Shown: one piece after another, positions 34,993 through 47,626 of the stretch
How the letters are laid out: every line of letters begins with the position of its first letter
Numbering within the stretch: position 1 is the stretch's first letter
Assembly: GCF_033958435.1 (NCBI RefSeq)
Contig: NC_134138.1
Location: 78,106,298 to 78,170,297, forward strand
Origin: Carettochelys insculpta
Taxonomy: Eukaryota; Chordata; Testudines; Carettochelyidae
DNA: 64,000 nucleotides
Reading direction: 5' to 3'
Notes under the pieces: model-generated
Database searches by the model: none
What the model saw: the letters and a program-made list of their open reading frames with translations, nothing else
Told to the model about the DNA's origin: nothing
Made by a program: the position numbers and the translations under genes

Positions 34993-37086
34993 TATGTGAC
35001 ATGCTTAGTTTATTAAGCCAGACAACAATGCAGACTAAATGCAGATAAATGCCCAGAACCATTTCCAACTAAGTGCCAAAGAATGTACCTGGGGTGGTAT
35101 TGTCGTAGTAACTACTTCTAATAAATAGAGTAAAAGCCATAGCAACATCTTTCCTGAGTGGCATCCTCATACAAACTAGTGTTATAAAGATGCCAGTAAG
35201 AGGAATATAGATACATTTTTTTTACTGGTGCAGTGGGGAAGGAGGTATTCTTCATAAAGAAAAAAGAATTAGTTAAGCTCTCCAGAGCAGGAGGAAAAAA
35301 AGATACTATAGGACTTCTTAAGTCCTTGCTATGTGTTTAAATCTGTCAAGGAGTCACTGCCGGATGCCTTATGGAAATCTTTAAGCATTTTAGTTATAGT
35401 GCATGGCATGCTGCTAACATATGATTGAAGCTCTTGCTCAGGTTACATCCCCTGCCCCCAAGAAACCCCTAATGCATTCCATGGTTAATCTGAGTAAGAA
35501 TTTCAGGAGTGCATTTAACCTTATCAGCACAATAATAGGATTATTATTTGATAAAGCCTTTATTTGCTCCTGCTGCTTCCTTTATTTGAGTCATAATTCT
35601 TCATTTGTTTTATCTTTTCCACAACAATTAATTGTGATGTCATGGAGTTATTACTTCAGGTGAGAAAACAAGAGATGAATTGTTAAGCTATAAAGATTCC
35701 ATTCATAAAATGTCTTTTGAGGAATAACCAGAAAAGAAACAAGGCAAACACTTAACAGTTTCCAGATCAGATTGCTTTCCAGACTTCTCTAGGCATTTCT
35801 GAGCTTTAGTATATATCACAGGAACACCACAATGCATGAATATCGTAAGGTGGAGAGAGGTTTTGAAAATAAGATTTTAAAATGAGTAAGTACAAGCAGC
35901 AGCACAGATAGTTGCCACAGGCCCAGGGGCAAGGTGGGAGGGCTCCCTAGCTTCATGCCCTGGAAGGGGCGGGACCAAAAGCAGAAGGGGCACAGCCCCC
36001 TCCAATTCCCTGACAGCTGTAGACAGCCAGAGCAGTGCTGCCATGATGTTTCAAAGAGGCCCAGAGCTCCATCTTCCGATACAGACAAAGTAGCAACTTT
36101 GGTGGCTAGAGCTCTCAACCCCTTTGAAAGGCAAAGCCCTGGAGCAACTGCCCTCTTTGCCCACAACCCCACCCCATTAGTGGGCCTGAGTACAAGTCCC
36201 AACTTATGGTTGAATTTGGTTTATCCTTGTACATTTATTGATTTTTCCCTTGCTCATACCTACATCAGATCTGAGCAAAATTTATCAACTGCGGCTTCTT
36301 TTCACTAAATTGATATACTTGGGTGGACCAAAATATTCAGCAAATTCACCTCAGTTTCAGTGAATTGTTTACACACACACACAAACACAAACAAATACGC
36401 ACAGAAAAATATTGAAAGTTGACATTTTTTGACACAAAAGAGAATTTTGGGAGGCCATTCACAAAACCGAGGAGTAGGAGGTACCCTTGCCACTTCTGCC
36501 CCCACCCAACACACAGGCAGTTAGGACACTTGTCTGGGGTGTGGTGATTCAAAGCTGGATCTTTATACTTTGGAGTTGGGACTCAAAAAAGTTCTGCCCC
36601 CCACAGTGGAGTGCCCTGAACACTAGGCTTTTCTGGCATAGGTTCTCTCTCAGTTGCTCCTGCTGAAATGGCTCCATGCTGCATAAATAATTAAGTTCAA
36701 AGTGAAAGTCTATGCTCCTGTGCAGGTATAATTCAGGTATTGTAAATGAAAAGTCAAAAAATGCCTGAGTACTTAAAAATTGGACAGTAAAAGATGGTGA
36801 ATCCCCCTAATGATTGAACCTGGTGATATTCTGAACAAAATGTGTCCTCAGCCCTGCTTGTAGCAATTTCCATTGCTTCACTTTAACTCAGCCAATCGTC
36901 TAGGCTTCCAAGAGGTACACTAATAGAGAACGTATTATATAGATATTAGGTGAGAGAGAGAGAGAAAGAAAGAGAGAGAGAATTATTCTACTGCGAAGTG
37001 ATTAGGTTATTTATTTTAGGGGAGAACTCCTGGGTTCCAATCTCGAGCCCCAGTAATATCTGTGTGTGAATTTTTTTTTTCCTCTC
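34993..37086. other. No recognised feature, with a GA microsatellite
   Basis: A (GA)n tract lies at 36951-36980 and a short AC tract near 36370. A GC-richer block at about 35920-36190 carries overlapping frames on both strands without recognisable domains. Confidence 0.4.
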
Positions 37087-37435
37087 TATAGCTGTGTCTT
37101 CATGGGTATGCCACATTGAAATAGCTTATTTCGATGTAGCAAAATCGAAATAAGTTATTTCGATGAATAGCGTCTACACGTCCTCCAGGGCTGGTGCCAT
37201 CGACGCTGTTGGGCAGCACTACATCAAAGTAGATGCTGCAGGGGAGCATCTACACACCACAGCAGCCCACATCAAAATAAGGGTGCCAGGAACAGCTGCA
37301 GACAGGGTCACAGGGCGGACTAGCACTTCCGGGTCAACAGCAAGCCGCTCCCTTAAAGGGCCCCTCCCAGACACACTCAGCCTGCACAGCACGCGGTCTG
37401 CAGAGCCACAAGCACGCACACCCCGTGGAAGCAGC

Positions 37436-38814
37436 ATGGACCCCCAGCAGCAGCAGCAGCAGCAGCAGCCAGAGGTCCACACACCCGCCCCTGCAGGAGC
37501 AGTGCTTGCCCTGCTTAGTGCCATGCAGGAGGCAGCTGATCATCTTTTATTTGTGGAAGAGAAGCTGCCCCCAGGGGATGAGGAAGCAGCCCCAGACCTT
37601 TCTGCCCTCCGACCCCCCACCCCCGCCACACACGCCGCTGGCTGTGGAGCTACCCCACGAGCACTGACTGGTGGGAGCAGCTGGTGCTCAGCGAATGGGA
37701 CAACGACCGCTGGCTTCAGAATTTCCGGATGAGCCGGCAGACATTCCTGGAGCTCTGCCAGTGGCTCACCCCTACCTTACGGCACCAGGACACCTCCATG
37801 TGACTTGCCCTCACCGTCGAGAAACAGGTCAGCATCGCTGTCTGGAAGCTGGCCACTCCAGACAGCTACCAATCTGTAGGGCAGCAGTTCGGCATAAGCA
37901 AGGGCACTGTCGGGGCTGTCCTCATGGAGGTAAGAGGACCCGGGGGAGGGAGCCCTGGGGGGAGCCCTGGGGAGAGCGCAGGGGGGAGCCCAGGGGTGGA
38001 GGGCCAGACACACCCTGCACACCCCTCACTGGTGCTCTCTCATGTCCTTCCCCTGCAGGTCGTCCGCGCAATCAATGCCCTGCTCCTCCATAGGCTCGTG
38101 CGGCTTGGGGACCCGGATGCTGCCATCGCAGGGTTTGCCAGCCTGGGCTTCCCAAATTGCTTTGGGGCTCTGGATGGGATCCATATCGCCATCCGTGCCC
38201 CAGAGCACAGTGAAGGACGCTTCCTCAATAGGAAGGGATACCATTCCGTGGTCCTCCAGGCCTTGGTGGACAGCCGGGCACGCTTCCTGGACATTTATGT
38301 TGGCTGGCCTGGCAGCACCCATGATGCCCGGATCTTCAGAAATTCAGGCCTGTGCTGCCGGCTGGAGGCAGGGACCTACATCCCCCAGCGGGAGATCCCT
38401 GTGGGGGACACCACCATGCCCCTCTGCATCATCACAGATGTGGCGTACCCCCTCCGGCCCTGGCTCATACACCCCTACACGGGCCATGTCACAGCCAGCC
38501 AGGAGCGGTTCAACACGCGCTTGAACCATGAGCACCAGGTGGTCGAGCGCACTTTTGGCCGCCTCAAAGGGCACTGGAGGTGTCTCCTCACCCGCCTGGA
38601 TGCAGGTCTCACCAACATCTCCCAGGTTGCAGGCGTGTGCAGTGCACTGCACAACCTGGTGGAGAGCAAGGGAGAGGCCGTCTTCCAGGGCTGGGCTGTG
38701 GAGGCTGGCAGGGCCAACATCCAGCCACCCACTGCCCCCAGTCACCAGGTTGACCCTGAGGGGATCTGGGTCCGGGAAGTCCTGCGGGCCCATTTTGACC
38801 AGGCTGCAGGGTGA
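37436..38814 (+). pseudogene. Harbinger transposase, copy B, broken in exon 1
   Basis: The ATG at 37436 is followed by 8 Gln codons. Exon 1 loses its frame near 37610-37640 and has a TGA at 37801, where copies A and C have CGG. The donor is at 37930 and the acceptor AG at 38057-38058. Exon 2 (38059-38814, 251 codons plus stop) is fully open, with GALDGIHI, GSTHDARIF and QVVERTFGRLK supplying the D, D and E. The catalytic exon therefore survives and only the N-terminal exon is dead. Confidence 0.8.
37444..37471 (+). repeat. CAG repeat encoding poly-Gln, copy B
   Basis: A short CAG run in the transposase start, 8 Gln in copy B against 11 in copy C. Confidence 0.85.
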
Positions 38815-38935
38815 ACGCTGGCAGGGCCAGCTGCGGGCGAGCCACCCACTGCACCCCCCCATCCTCCACAACACTCCCTGCCCCCATGCCCACACCACAG
38901 AGCGCCTGAGAGCACACCCCCCCACTTTTCTTTGA

Positions 38936-38941
38936 AATAAA
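38936..38941 (+). terminator. Polyadenylation signal, copy B transposase
   Basis: AATAAA 122 bp after the stop codon. Confidence 0.55.
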
Positions 38942-39107
38942 TGGAAATCTTGTTTCAAACCAAACAGTGCAACCTCTTATTAATAACATAGAAAAAAAGG
39001 GGAGCTATTTACATGGGGGGGGCAGCTAGCAAAACAGGGGGCCAACAAAAACTATATACAAATGGGGGATATGTACAAAGGGGGGGGCACATTCTGGGCC
39101 CCGTACC

Positions 39108-40594
39108 CTAATGTCCAGTGCCCGGTATTGGAGGGCGCGACCCTCGCCTCAGCCGGAGCCCTGGGCGAGGCTGGGTGGGGGCCGGGAGAACCAGCAAATA
39201 CGGCCAGGCGGTGTCCCCAGGCCCATGGTCCCCCTCGGCAGCAGGCCCCAGGGTGGCTGACGGTGGAGGGACGGCAGGCAGAGCGGCGGGTGGAGAGACA
39301 GGTGGCGCGGCAGGCAGAGAGGCAGGTGGAGCGGCAGGGGGGCCAGGTGTTGCGCTATGCGCTCAAAGGTGTGCATGAAGGCCCCCCCAGGCCTCCTGGC
39401 ACCAGGCCAGTGCTCGCTCTTGGAGCTCCAGCCGCCACTCCTCCACCCGCAGGCACCGCTCCAACACCTCCAGCTGATGCCGGAGGGTCGCGAGCAGCTG
39501 GGGGTCCGTGGCTGTCCTCGGATGGCTCCGCCATCGGCCTCATCCTGGGGCTGGTCGGTGCTCCGCCAAGGGGCTGGCCTGCTGGGATGGCCCCGGTGGG
39601 CTCTCCGGGACAATGGACACCTCACCGGCACTCTCTGGGCCCTCCGATGGTGCAGCTGCGGAACACAGTGGGGAAGAAGAGTGGGGACAGCCGTTAGTGT
39701 GGGCCCTGATCCGTGGCCCTTGTCCCCCCACCTCTCTGCTGCTGGTTCCCCATCCCCATCCCCGGGAGATGCTGATGATGATGATGGGTGTCCCCCCCGC
39801 CCCATGGGGGACCCTAGGTTCCGCTCCCCTCATCCCCAGGGATGGGGCATGGCACTGTCATGCTGGGGAGGCAGGGGCTGATGCACTCTTCTGAGGGACA
39901 TGCCACTGCTGTCCTTGGGGCCATGGTCATCTGGGCATGTGGAGGGCCCTGGTCATGTCTCTTATCCCCGCCCCTTAACCCCGGGGGTGTGCACTGGTGG
40001 GGTACATACCTGACAGTCCGCTCCCACGGTCGGGGGACACCCACTGGGCGGACGCCCTGCTGGAGCTCCGGGACGGGAAGGCAATGCAGATCCCCCCGTC
40101 GCTGGAGGAGGATTCCCCCTCCTCCTCCTCCAGCATCCCAGGGGTGGGCTCCTGGGGGGGGGCCTGGGGTGCAGGGCTTGCCTCTGGGGCAGACTCCATC
40201 TCCGGGGCCTGCTGGGGCTCGTTGGCCGATGTGTCAAGAGTGGCCGGGGGAGAGGATGTGTACCGGGGGCCCTGAGCTCCCTGTAAAAGGGGCAAGTGGC
40301 GGGGGCGGCCCCAGATTGGCTGGCCGCATCCTGGGCCCGGGCGTAACCCTGCCGCAGCTCCTTAACCTTACTCCTGACATGGTCAGGAGTGCGGGCAGGG
40401 TGACCCTGGGCAGCCAGGCCCTCGGCCACCCGAGCGAATGCATCCGCGTTCCGCCTCTTGCTCCCCATTACCTGGAGCACCTCCTCCTCACCCCAGAGCT
40501 CCAGCAGGTCCCGGATCTCAGCCTCCATCCAGGAGGGGCCCCTCTGCCTCTTCCCCGGCTGGTGGCACTTGGGGGGCTGGCTGGCTGCCATCAC
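39108..40594 (-). pseudogene. Myb/SANT-like gene, copy B, frameshifted
   Basis: Exon 1 runs from 40594 to 40010 on the minus strand with the SANT-like start (PSWMEAEIRDLLELWG). A loss of about 10 bp near 40270, where copies A and C read 'ggatgtccctgagc', shifts the frame after CPFYRELR. The donor is at 40009 and the exon 2 acceptor is near 39656. Exon 2 carries further frame changes, so the coiled-coil region is split across frames. The stop matching that of copy A is at about 39108-39110. Confidence 0.7.
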
Positions 40595-40945
40595 TGCGGG
40601 GTGGTGGGCCGCGGCTGCTGGGGGTGTGCAGGCTGAGCGCGTGGCAGTGCTGCTACCTGCACGCGCTGTCAGCTTCCTGCACAGGAAGGCAGGGGGCGGG
40701 GAGCTTTAAGGGGCTGCTGCACGCTGCCACCATAGAGCTCAGGGGCTGGAGAGAGCATCTCTCAACCCCTCAGCTGATGGCCGCCATGGTGGACCCCGCT
40801 ATTTCGATGTTGCGGGATGCAGATCATCTACACGTGCCCTACTTCAATGTTCAATGTCGAAATAGGGCGCTATTCCCATCTCCTGTTGGGGATAGCGACT
40901 TCGACATCTCACTGCCTTACGTTGATTTCAACTTCGAAATAGCAT

Positions 40946-40981
40946 AATTCGGGAGAATACACCGCAACTCCTATCTACGTC
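40946..40981 (+). repeat. 36-bp block shared with 31214-31249
   Basis: It falls inside a stretch absent from the matching places of copies A and C (between 'cgaaatagc' and 'ggcactatttcgaag'). Copies A and C have only about 20 bases there. Confidence 0.8.
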
Positions 40982-41074
40982 GAAATAGCTCTCGCCAAGT
41001 GTAGACGTGGCGGGCACTATTTCGAAGTTGGCATGGCTACTTCGAAGTTGCCGGCTCATGTAGACGTGGCTTAT

Positions 41075-43439
41075 GAAATATTTATAAAATCCTGCCTTAA
41101 AATCCTATTGAAATGCATGTGATGGGATGGGATGGGGGTCAGGGCAGATATCCTGCCATTGACTTCAGTAGGCTTTGGATCACTTCCCAGTAAAACTATT
41201 TTGAGCATGGACAGTGTGATGTATATAGGCAGTCCTTCATCAGAAAGTGAAAGATTTCTCACTGTGAGGCACTTTCTGTTGGCTTAGTTAGTAATTCTGA
41301 TCACACTCAAACTGACGTGGTCACTTCTGTGGTAGCAGATCAATTTAAGCCGTTGACAGTGGCTAAATTTCTCTGCTTGGATTCCAATTAGTCTCACTCA
41401 GAGACCCTAAAAAGGCTACTATTGACTTTGGACTGCAACCTATTACTTAGAACCAGGCTTTTGTTGGCTGGCAAAATCCACCAGGAAAAAAATGGAGTCT
41501 GTTAATCGTACAGCATTTCTCAAAGTAAACAATTGTTGTATTCCAGAAGGCAATTTTTGGTATTGATGTTCTTGCCATTTTACAGTAGGTTGCTAATCTC
41601 TCTTTTCTGGACTGAGGAGATTATTGTACAGATGGTAGATATGCAACAATGTGGACCAGAGAGACCCTTCACTCCATTCAGTCCTTTTTGGTTTTATTCT
41701 GGGCATTGTATGGACACTGTCTGGCGCTGGCACAAGATAAGTGTTCTGTTGCCCAGCCACTGTTTGTCAAGCATCTGCCCTTGATAGAACTGATCAACAT
41801 GATGCCATAGGTACATCCCCCTTTCGCAGAGAAAGATGAATGAGTGGGCTTAGCTCCTTTTTGGTGAGAGGACCAAAAAGAGTGTGAAGGGATTGTATGT
41901 GTGATACGGGGGTCTGCCTCTTTTGCTAGCCTTTATGCCTGATGTGTGTTGGGAAGCTACTTTTCTCTGCAGTGTTTGGATTGTGTTGCCATCAGTATAC
42001 TAATGACAGTAAGCTTTAGGCTCAGATGGGGACATGGTTTGCATTTTCCTCTCTTCAGCAAACTCTGAGCCCTGGATGAGCTGCTTGGGCAAACGTCAAC
42101 CTCAGTTAGACAGAGGTGGTGATAGCTGACCAATATTGTTCTCAGAGTCTTGGCTTTTTCTGGGTGTCCAGATGGCAGCTTGGTCTAAAGTGATTTTTCT
42201 CTTCTTCCTCCCCACCTTCTTCTCCAACCCTGCTTTCTTAGCAGGGAAATTGTGGTCTTTCTTCTCAAATATGGACTTATGACCCATAAATTGATTATTT
42301 CAATGCGTTGTACCTGGGCCTAATCTTGAAACCTATTCAGAAAAAAAATTAGATGATTTAAGCAAGAACCCTCATAATATGGTGTGTAAAGGTAATTCAG
42401 ACATATGACAGATGGCATGTCAATGCCTTAGACTATCCTGGCTTCTCATGACTCTTCAAGGTGTGAATAAATTTGTTTCGGTTAGAAAGCACTTTTTGAC
42501 TTAAATTTTGGCTGCCTTACCAACAGCATCTTTGTTTTCTGTTGATTTTAGATCATTTAAAACTGTTAAAATGAAAATTGTTAGACATCTTCCGCTGGGA
42601 ACAAAGAGTGGAGGATTAAATTCTAACATTTATTTTTCCACGTAGACTGAAATAGCATAATTTATGGGCCTTCAAGGAATGTGTGCACAACTTATCTACT
42701 TGTTTTCAAGCTTCTCTTAAGAAGGAGGAATAAGGCTTTTTCTGTTTATAGAAAGAAGACTGTCTTCCTTGTTTAAGTGAGGAATATATGTTCATATTCT
42801 TAGATTTACACACCAAAACCAAAAATATCCTGCATAAATAAAAACATTTTGATAGGCACATTTTATAAACAAAGAAATAGAACATGAGCATCTACAAATC
42901 CCAACTATTCAAAAGACTCCAGAAGTTTCAAAAATGTATTCTCTTTTTTAAAAATTGTAGTTCAGTTAGACTCAAGATAATCTGTCAGATCCATGTCAAG
43001 AATTTTAATTATGTGGGAGCAATTTAGAATTCTGGCAGTGGCCAGTGCTTGAACTACAATGCAGGAATCACAAAATCCTCTTATGATGTTATCTAATCAT
43101 GCTCTTCAATGAATTTGGCTTGTTAAGACCAGCAGAGAGTGTAAAAGTAAAATGTAACAGAGATAATATGTTGGTACTTGAGGGAAATCTAAATGCAAAA
43201 TGAATATTTTTGGGCCAAAGTCTGGCAAGCACTGGGAGACTCTGACCATAAAACTCCAGCAGCTCATCCATGAATTAGAAATCAGCCTCTCTATGTGCAG
43301 AAGTGGAGCCTGCAGTTTAAACATCTGGTTTGTGATCCACATGTTTATAACTTCTCACTGACAAGAGCGCAGATATTTGGATTGGTTTATATGTTTTTTT
43401 TAAAACAAGCAAAAGTATGTCTCCAGTAATATCTCAATA
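41075..43439. other. No recognised feature (2.4 kb)
   Basis: AT-rich unique-looking DNA, with no open frames over 90 codons. Confidence 0.45.
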
Positions 43440-44280
43440 ATTTTTAAGGCCAGAAGGGACCATTATGATAACCTAACTTGACTTTTTGATTAACATAGGG
43501 CATAAAACTTCATTCAGTCATTCCTGAATTAAGTGTATACCTTGTAAAGAGTCTCAGTATGCTAGGTGTGTTAGTCACAAATAACAAGGAGTCCTGTAGC
43601 ACCTTAGAGACTAACACATGTATTAGGTAATGAACTTTTGTGGGTAAGACCCACTTCTAGATAAAGTAGTGGGTCTTACCCATGAAAGCTCATTACCTAA
43701 AAGTTCTGTTGTCTCTAAGTTGCTACAGGATTGCTTGTTATCCATACTTTGTTGTTGAGCTGCAGCGTTTCCTAAAAAGACATCCAATCTTGATTTAAAG
43801 ATGCCTAATGATGGAGAATATCCACCACACTCCTTTGTAAATTGTTCCATTGGCAATTCCCTGTCAATTAAAAATTTGCACTTTAACTCTAGCCTGAATG
43901 TATCTGTCTTCAGCTTTCAGCTCATAGATTTTGTGAAGCTTTTGCTTTTTAGAGTAAAGAAACTTCTGCTTTCATTAATCAGTTCCCTATATGGCTACTT
44001 ATAAACTGAGTTATAGACACTCTCACCTTCTAGCTGATAAACTATATAGCTTGAAAATTTTTAGTCTCTGTCTGTAAGGCAGATATTTCTAGGCCTCATT
44101 TTATTTATGTAGATATTTTTCTGACCCTTTGTCAACTTCTGGTAATCACCAGAACTGGGCACAATATTACAGTACTAATTTCACCTGTGCTAGGCACAGA
44201 GACAATATCACATCCATGCTCCAGCTCCATATTCTATGCTTATGCATCTAAGAACTGTATAGACCCTCTCAGTGATCATC
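43440..44280. repeat. Old LINE-like interspersed repeat, copy 2
   Basis: It begins 'aaggccagaagggaccatta' and includes 'tccaatcttgatttaaag', then 'aatcaccagaactgggca'. It matches the order of 13920-14731 and is interrupted by a Penelope tail at about 43570-43750. Confidence 0.55.
43575..43745. mobile_element. Inverted pair of Penelope tails
   Basis: 'aacaaggagtcctgtagcac' faces its degraded reverse complement, with 'aagacccacttctagataaa' and its mirror near the centre (about 43660). No clear target duplication. Confidence 0.65.
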
Positions 44281-44879
44281 TATGATGAAAGTGGCAGTGA
44301 GGCCAAGCCTGAGTCTATAGAATTATGATATGGTGCTATAAATATTTATGTAAATGTTCTGGGTTGGGCTGGGGCTCTGAAGCTGATGGGTGAGGTTTGG
44401 CTTTTCTAGATATTTTCAGTGCCATGACATAAGTCAGTTTGTAGACTTTTGGATTCTCTGCCATGGATTATGGGGCCATGCTCTTAGACCTAGTAGAGCA
44501 TTGAGACATCAGTGTTTGCAACCCAAACCTTTATACCTTATGTATTGAAGATCCAGTTAGAGTTGTTCATTATCTTTTGTGCATGATTTTGAGGTAACCA
44601 TACCCCAAGCAACTGAGAGCACATCCTACTCTTCTGAAACGTACAGCTACACTCAATTCCTTGTGAGATTACAGCAAAATGAACAGTTGTCTGAAGCTGT
44701 TGCTGCTTTAAATTATTCTCGGTAAGAAAAATGTGTTTGCAAGCTATCTAGCAATATACCTGAGCCATTGGGTACTATCACATTAGAAAATAAGTGTGAG
44801 TTCTTGATGTGATGCTCTCTCCTCCCACACACACTGATTTGGTTTTCTACACATTCAGAGGCTGCTCAGTATTTGCAGG
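44281..44879. other. No recognised feature
   Basis: Unannotated AT-rich DNA. Confidence 0.4.
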
Positions 44880-44985
44880 GACAGTCTTGATTTACTGATC
44901 CTGCCTCAGTGTAGGAATCTGAACTTGTTGACCTCTCAAAGTCTGTTCCAGTTCTACATTTTTATAATTCTATGATCTACAAGCA
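44880..44985 (+). mobile_element. tRNA-derived SINE 3' fragment
   Basis: 'gacctctcaaagtctgttcc' is followed by 'ttataattctatgatctac', matching the 3' part of the SINE at 9986. The tRNA-like head is missing. Confidence 0.5.
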
Positions 44986-45224
44986 TTTTGTGTTTGGGGA
45001 GAAGAAAAGAGGGATTGGTTACTAAGCAGAACCTCTTGATAGGAACTAGCTGTCAGACAGCACTCAATAATCATCGCAAAGTGAAAGAACTGACTGAGTC
45101 TCCTAAAAGGATCAGCATTTCACAATGTATTGTAAAGTATTTAAGTCTACATCATTGAGCTTCACAGTTCACACACTAAGGAGATAAATGGATTAGTTTA
45201 TGCCTCTCAGTTTATAGAATCGGG

Positions 45225-45420
45225 CCAGGACTACACGAAAAAAGTTAGGTTGACCCAGCTATGCCACCCAAGAAATCTGCCAATTTAGCTACTGCCTCTC
45301 GGGGAAGTGATTTAACTGCCTCAGTGGTAAAATCCCTCTCCCCTCACACAAGCAAGTGTCTACACTGAAGTGCTACAGCAGTTGCTTCACTATAGGCATA
45401 GCATCGGTTCACATCCAACT
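45225..45420. mobile_element. Old MITE relic
   Basis: 'aagttaggttgacccagcta', then 'ctactgcctctcggggaag', then 'gtgtctacactgaagtgcta' resemble a turtle MITE family and the element split at 21485-22745. Confidence 0.5.
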
Positions 45421-45797
45421 GGTTTCTATAAGGCTACATCTACACGTGAAGCCTACATCGAAGTAGCCTATTTCGATGTGGCGACATCAAAATAGGCTAT
45501 TTCGATGAATAGCATCAACACGTCCTCCAGGGCCGGCAACGTCGATGTTCAACTTCGACGTTGCGCAGCCCAACATCGAAATAGGCGCAGCGAGGGAACG
45601 TCTACACGCCCAAGTAGCACACATCGAAATAGGGATGCCAGGCACAGCTGCAGACAGGGTCACCGGGCGGACTAGCACTTCCAGGGCAACAGCTAGCCAC
45701 TCCCTTAAAGGGCCCCTCCCAGACAGACTCAGCCTGCACAGCACGTGGTCTGAGGAGCCATAGGCACACAGACCCCGGGCGCCAAAGTCATGGACCC

Positions 45798-45798
<1 letters not shown>

Positions 45799-45832
<34 letters not shown>
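45799..45832 (+). repeat. CAG repeat encoding poly-Gln, copy C
   Basis: 11 Gln codons just after the transposase start. Confidence 0.85.
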
Positions 45833-46308
45833 TAGAGGTCCACCCAGCCCTCCCGGCAGGAGCAGGGCTTGCCCTGCTCCGTGCCATGCGGGAGGCAGCT
45901 GAGCACCGCCTTGCCCCAGAGGAGGAGATGCCCCCAGGGCAGCAGGGCTCAACCCCTACCCCTGCAGCACCCCGCCCCCCCCCCCGCCTCACACGCCGGC
46001 GGCTGTGGAGCTACCCCACCAGCACCGACTGGTGGGAGCGGCTGGTGCTTGGGGAGTGGGACGACGACCGCTGGCTCAGGAACTTCAGCATGAGCCAGCA
46101 GACATTTCTGGAGCTCTGCCAGTGGCTCACCCCCGCACTCAGGCACCAGGACACCACCATGCGGCATGCCCTCACAGTGCAGAAACGGGTCGGCATCTCT
46201 GTCTGGAAGCTGGCCACTCCAGACAGCTACCGATCCGTGGGCCAGCAGTTTGGTGTCGGCAAGGCCACCGTCGGGGCTGTCTTCATGGAGGTAAGCGAAC
46301 CCACAGGG

Positions 46309-46410
46309 GGAAGGCAGGGCAGGGCAGGGGGGCCAGGGCAGGGCAGGGCAGGGCAGGGCAGGGGAGGGCAGGGCAGGGCAGGGGGGCCAGGGCAGGGGAG
46401 GGCAGGGCCA
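46309..46410 (+). repeat. GGCAGG minisatellite in transposase intron, copy C
   Basis: Runs of ggcaggg and ggggcca units fill the intron, with a longer array than in copy A. Confidence 0.8.
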
Positions 46411-47399
46411 CGCACACCCTGCTCACCCCTCATTGGTGCTGTCCCATGTGCTTTCTCTGCAGGTCGTGCGTGCCATCAACGCCATGCTCCTGCACAGGCT
46501 CGTGAGGCTGGGGGGACCCAGATGCCACCATCGCCGCCTTTGCCACCCTGGGCTTCCCCAACTGCTTCGGGGCTCTGGATGGGACTCACATCCCCATCCG
46601 CGCCCCGCATCACAGTGGAGGACGATACCTGAATCGAAAGGGCTACCATTCTGTCGTCCTCCAGGCCTTGGTGGACAGACGGGGACGTTTCCAGGACATT
46701 TATGTGGGCTGGCCTGGCAGCACCCACGACACCCGGGTTTTCCAGAACTCGGGCCTGTGCCACCGGCTGGAGGCGGGGACCTACATCCCCCAGCGGGATC
46801 TCCCGCTGGGGGACACCACCATGCCCTTCTGCATCATCGCAGATGCGGCCTACCCCCTCCGGCCGTGGCTCATGCACCCCTACACGGGCCATCTCTCCGC
46901 TAGCCAGGAGCGCTTCAACGAGCGCCTGAACCACGTGCGCCAGGTGGTGGAGCACTCATTTGGCCGCCTGAAGGGACGCTGGAGATGTCTCCTGACCCGC
47001 CTGGATGCGGGACCAAACAACATCCCCCAGATTGTGGGTGCCTGCTGCGCCCTGCACAATTTGGTAGAGAGCAAGGGGGAGACCTTTTTGCAGGGCTGGG
47101 CTGCGGAGGCTGGCAGGGCACACGTCCAGCCACCTGCTGCCCCCAGACGGCAGGTGGACCCCGAGGGGACCCGGGTCCGGGAGGCCCTGCGGGCCCACTT
47201 TGATGAACAGGCCGCGGGGTGAACTCTGCCCAGGGCCCCTACTGCCCGCCCCTTCCTCCCCCACACTCCTGCCCCAACACCTACACCATGGAGCACCCCA
47301 CCGCACCCCCCTCCCACTTGTCCTGGACAAATGACAGCACACACTTGTGGCTGAACGTAAACTTTTTTTTTCTTTCCGAACCCTTTTTTTTTAACTGTA

Positions 47400-47405
47400 A
47401 ATAAA
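47400..47405 (+). terminator. Polyadenylation signal, copy C transposase
   Basis: AATAAA about 180 bp after the stop codon. Confidence 0.55.
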
Positions 47406-47626
47406 TATTTGAACCACAAACCAAAAACTATGTACAAACGTTGAACAAAAGCAATATGTACAAAAATAAAACAATACAAAGAAACAACTGTCTGCAATAA
47501 TAAAAAGAAAACCAGGGAGGATAAAGGGGAGAACTATTTACATGGGGGGGACGGGGCAAACTGGGGGCCGAAAACAACAGGGTCCAACTATATACAAGGG
47601 GGGGCCACGTCCCGGGCCCCTCGCCC

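Larger units (their letters stand above)
37090..41071 (+). mobile_element. Harbinger element, copy B, complete but broken, 3982 bp
   Basis: The left end is agctgtgtcttcatgg (mutated) and the right end is tgtagacgtggct, flanked by TAT at 37087-37089 and 41072-41074. Same gene plan as copy A: transposase on + and Myb-like gene on -. Both genes are damaged. It lacks the ~440-bp intron insert of copies A and C and carries extra sequence near the right end (40946-41010). Confidence 0.85.
45790..47222 (+). pseudogene. Harbinger transposase, copy C, one frameshift
   Basis: The ATG at 45790 opens MDPQ plus a Gln run. Exon 1 ends at 46290 (167 codons, phase 0). The intron is 46291-46462, with gtaag donor and tgcag acceptor. 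Exon 2 is 46463-47222. A G-run near 46507-46516 has one base more than in copy A, which shifts the frame shortly after exon 2 begins. The rest is open, with GALDGTHI, GSTHDTRVF and QVVEHSFGRLK for D, D and E. A single base separates this copy from an open gene. Confidence 0.85.

Noticed and set aside
35816..36308. 128-codon minus frame and 124-codon plus frame in a GC-richer block
   Set aside because: Opposite-strand frames over the same DNA with no recognisable residues; probably a decayed repeat.
37163..37435. In-frame upstream start before the copy B transposase ATG
   Set aside because: The open upstream frame is not kept in copy C, so the MDPQ start is preferred.
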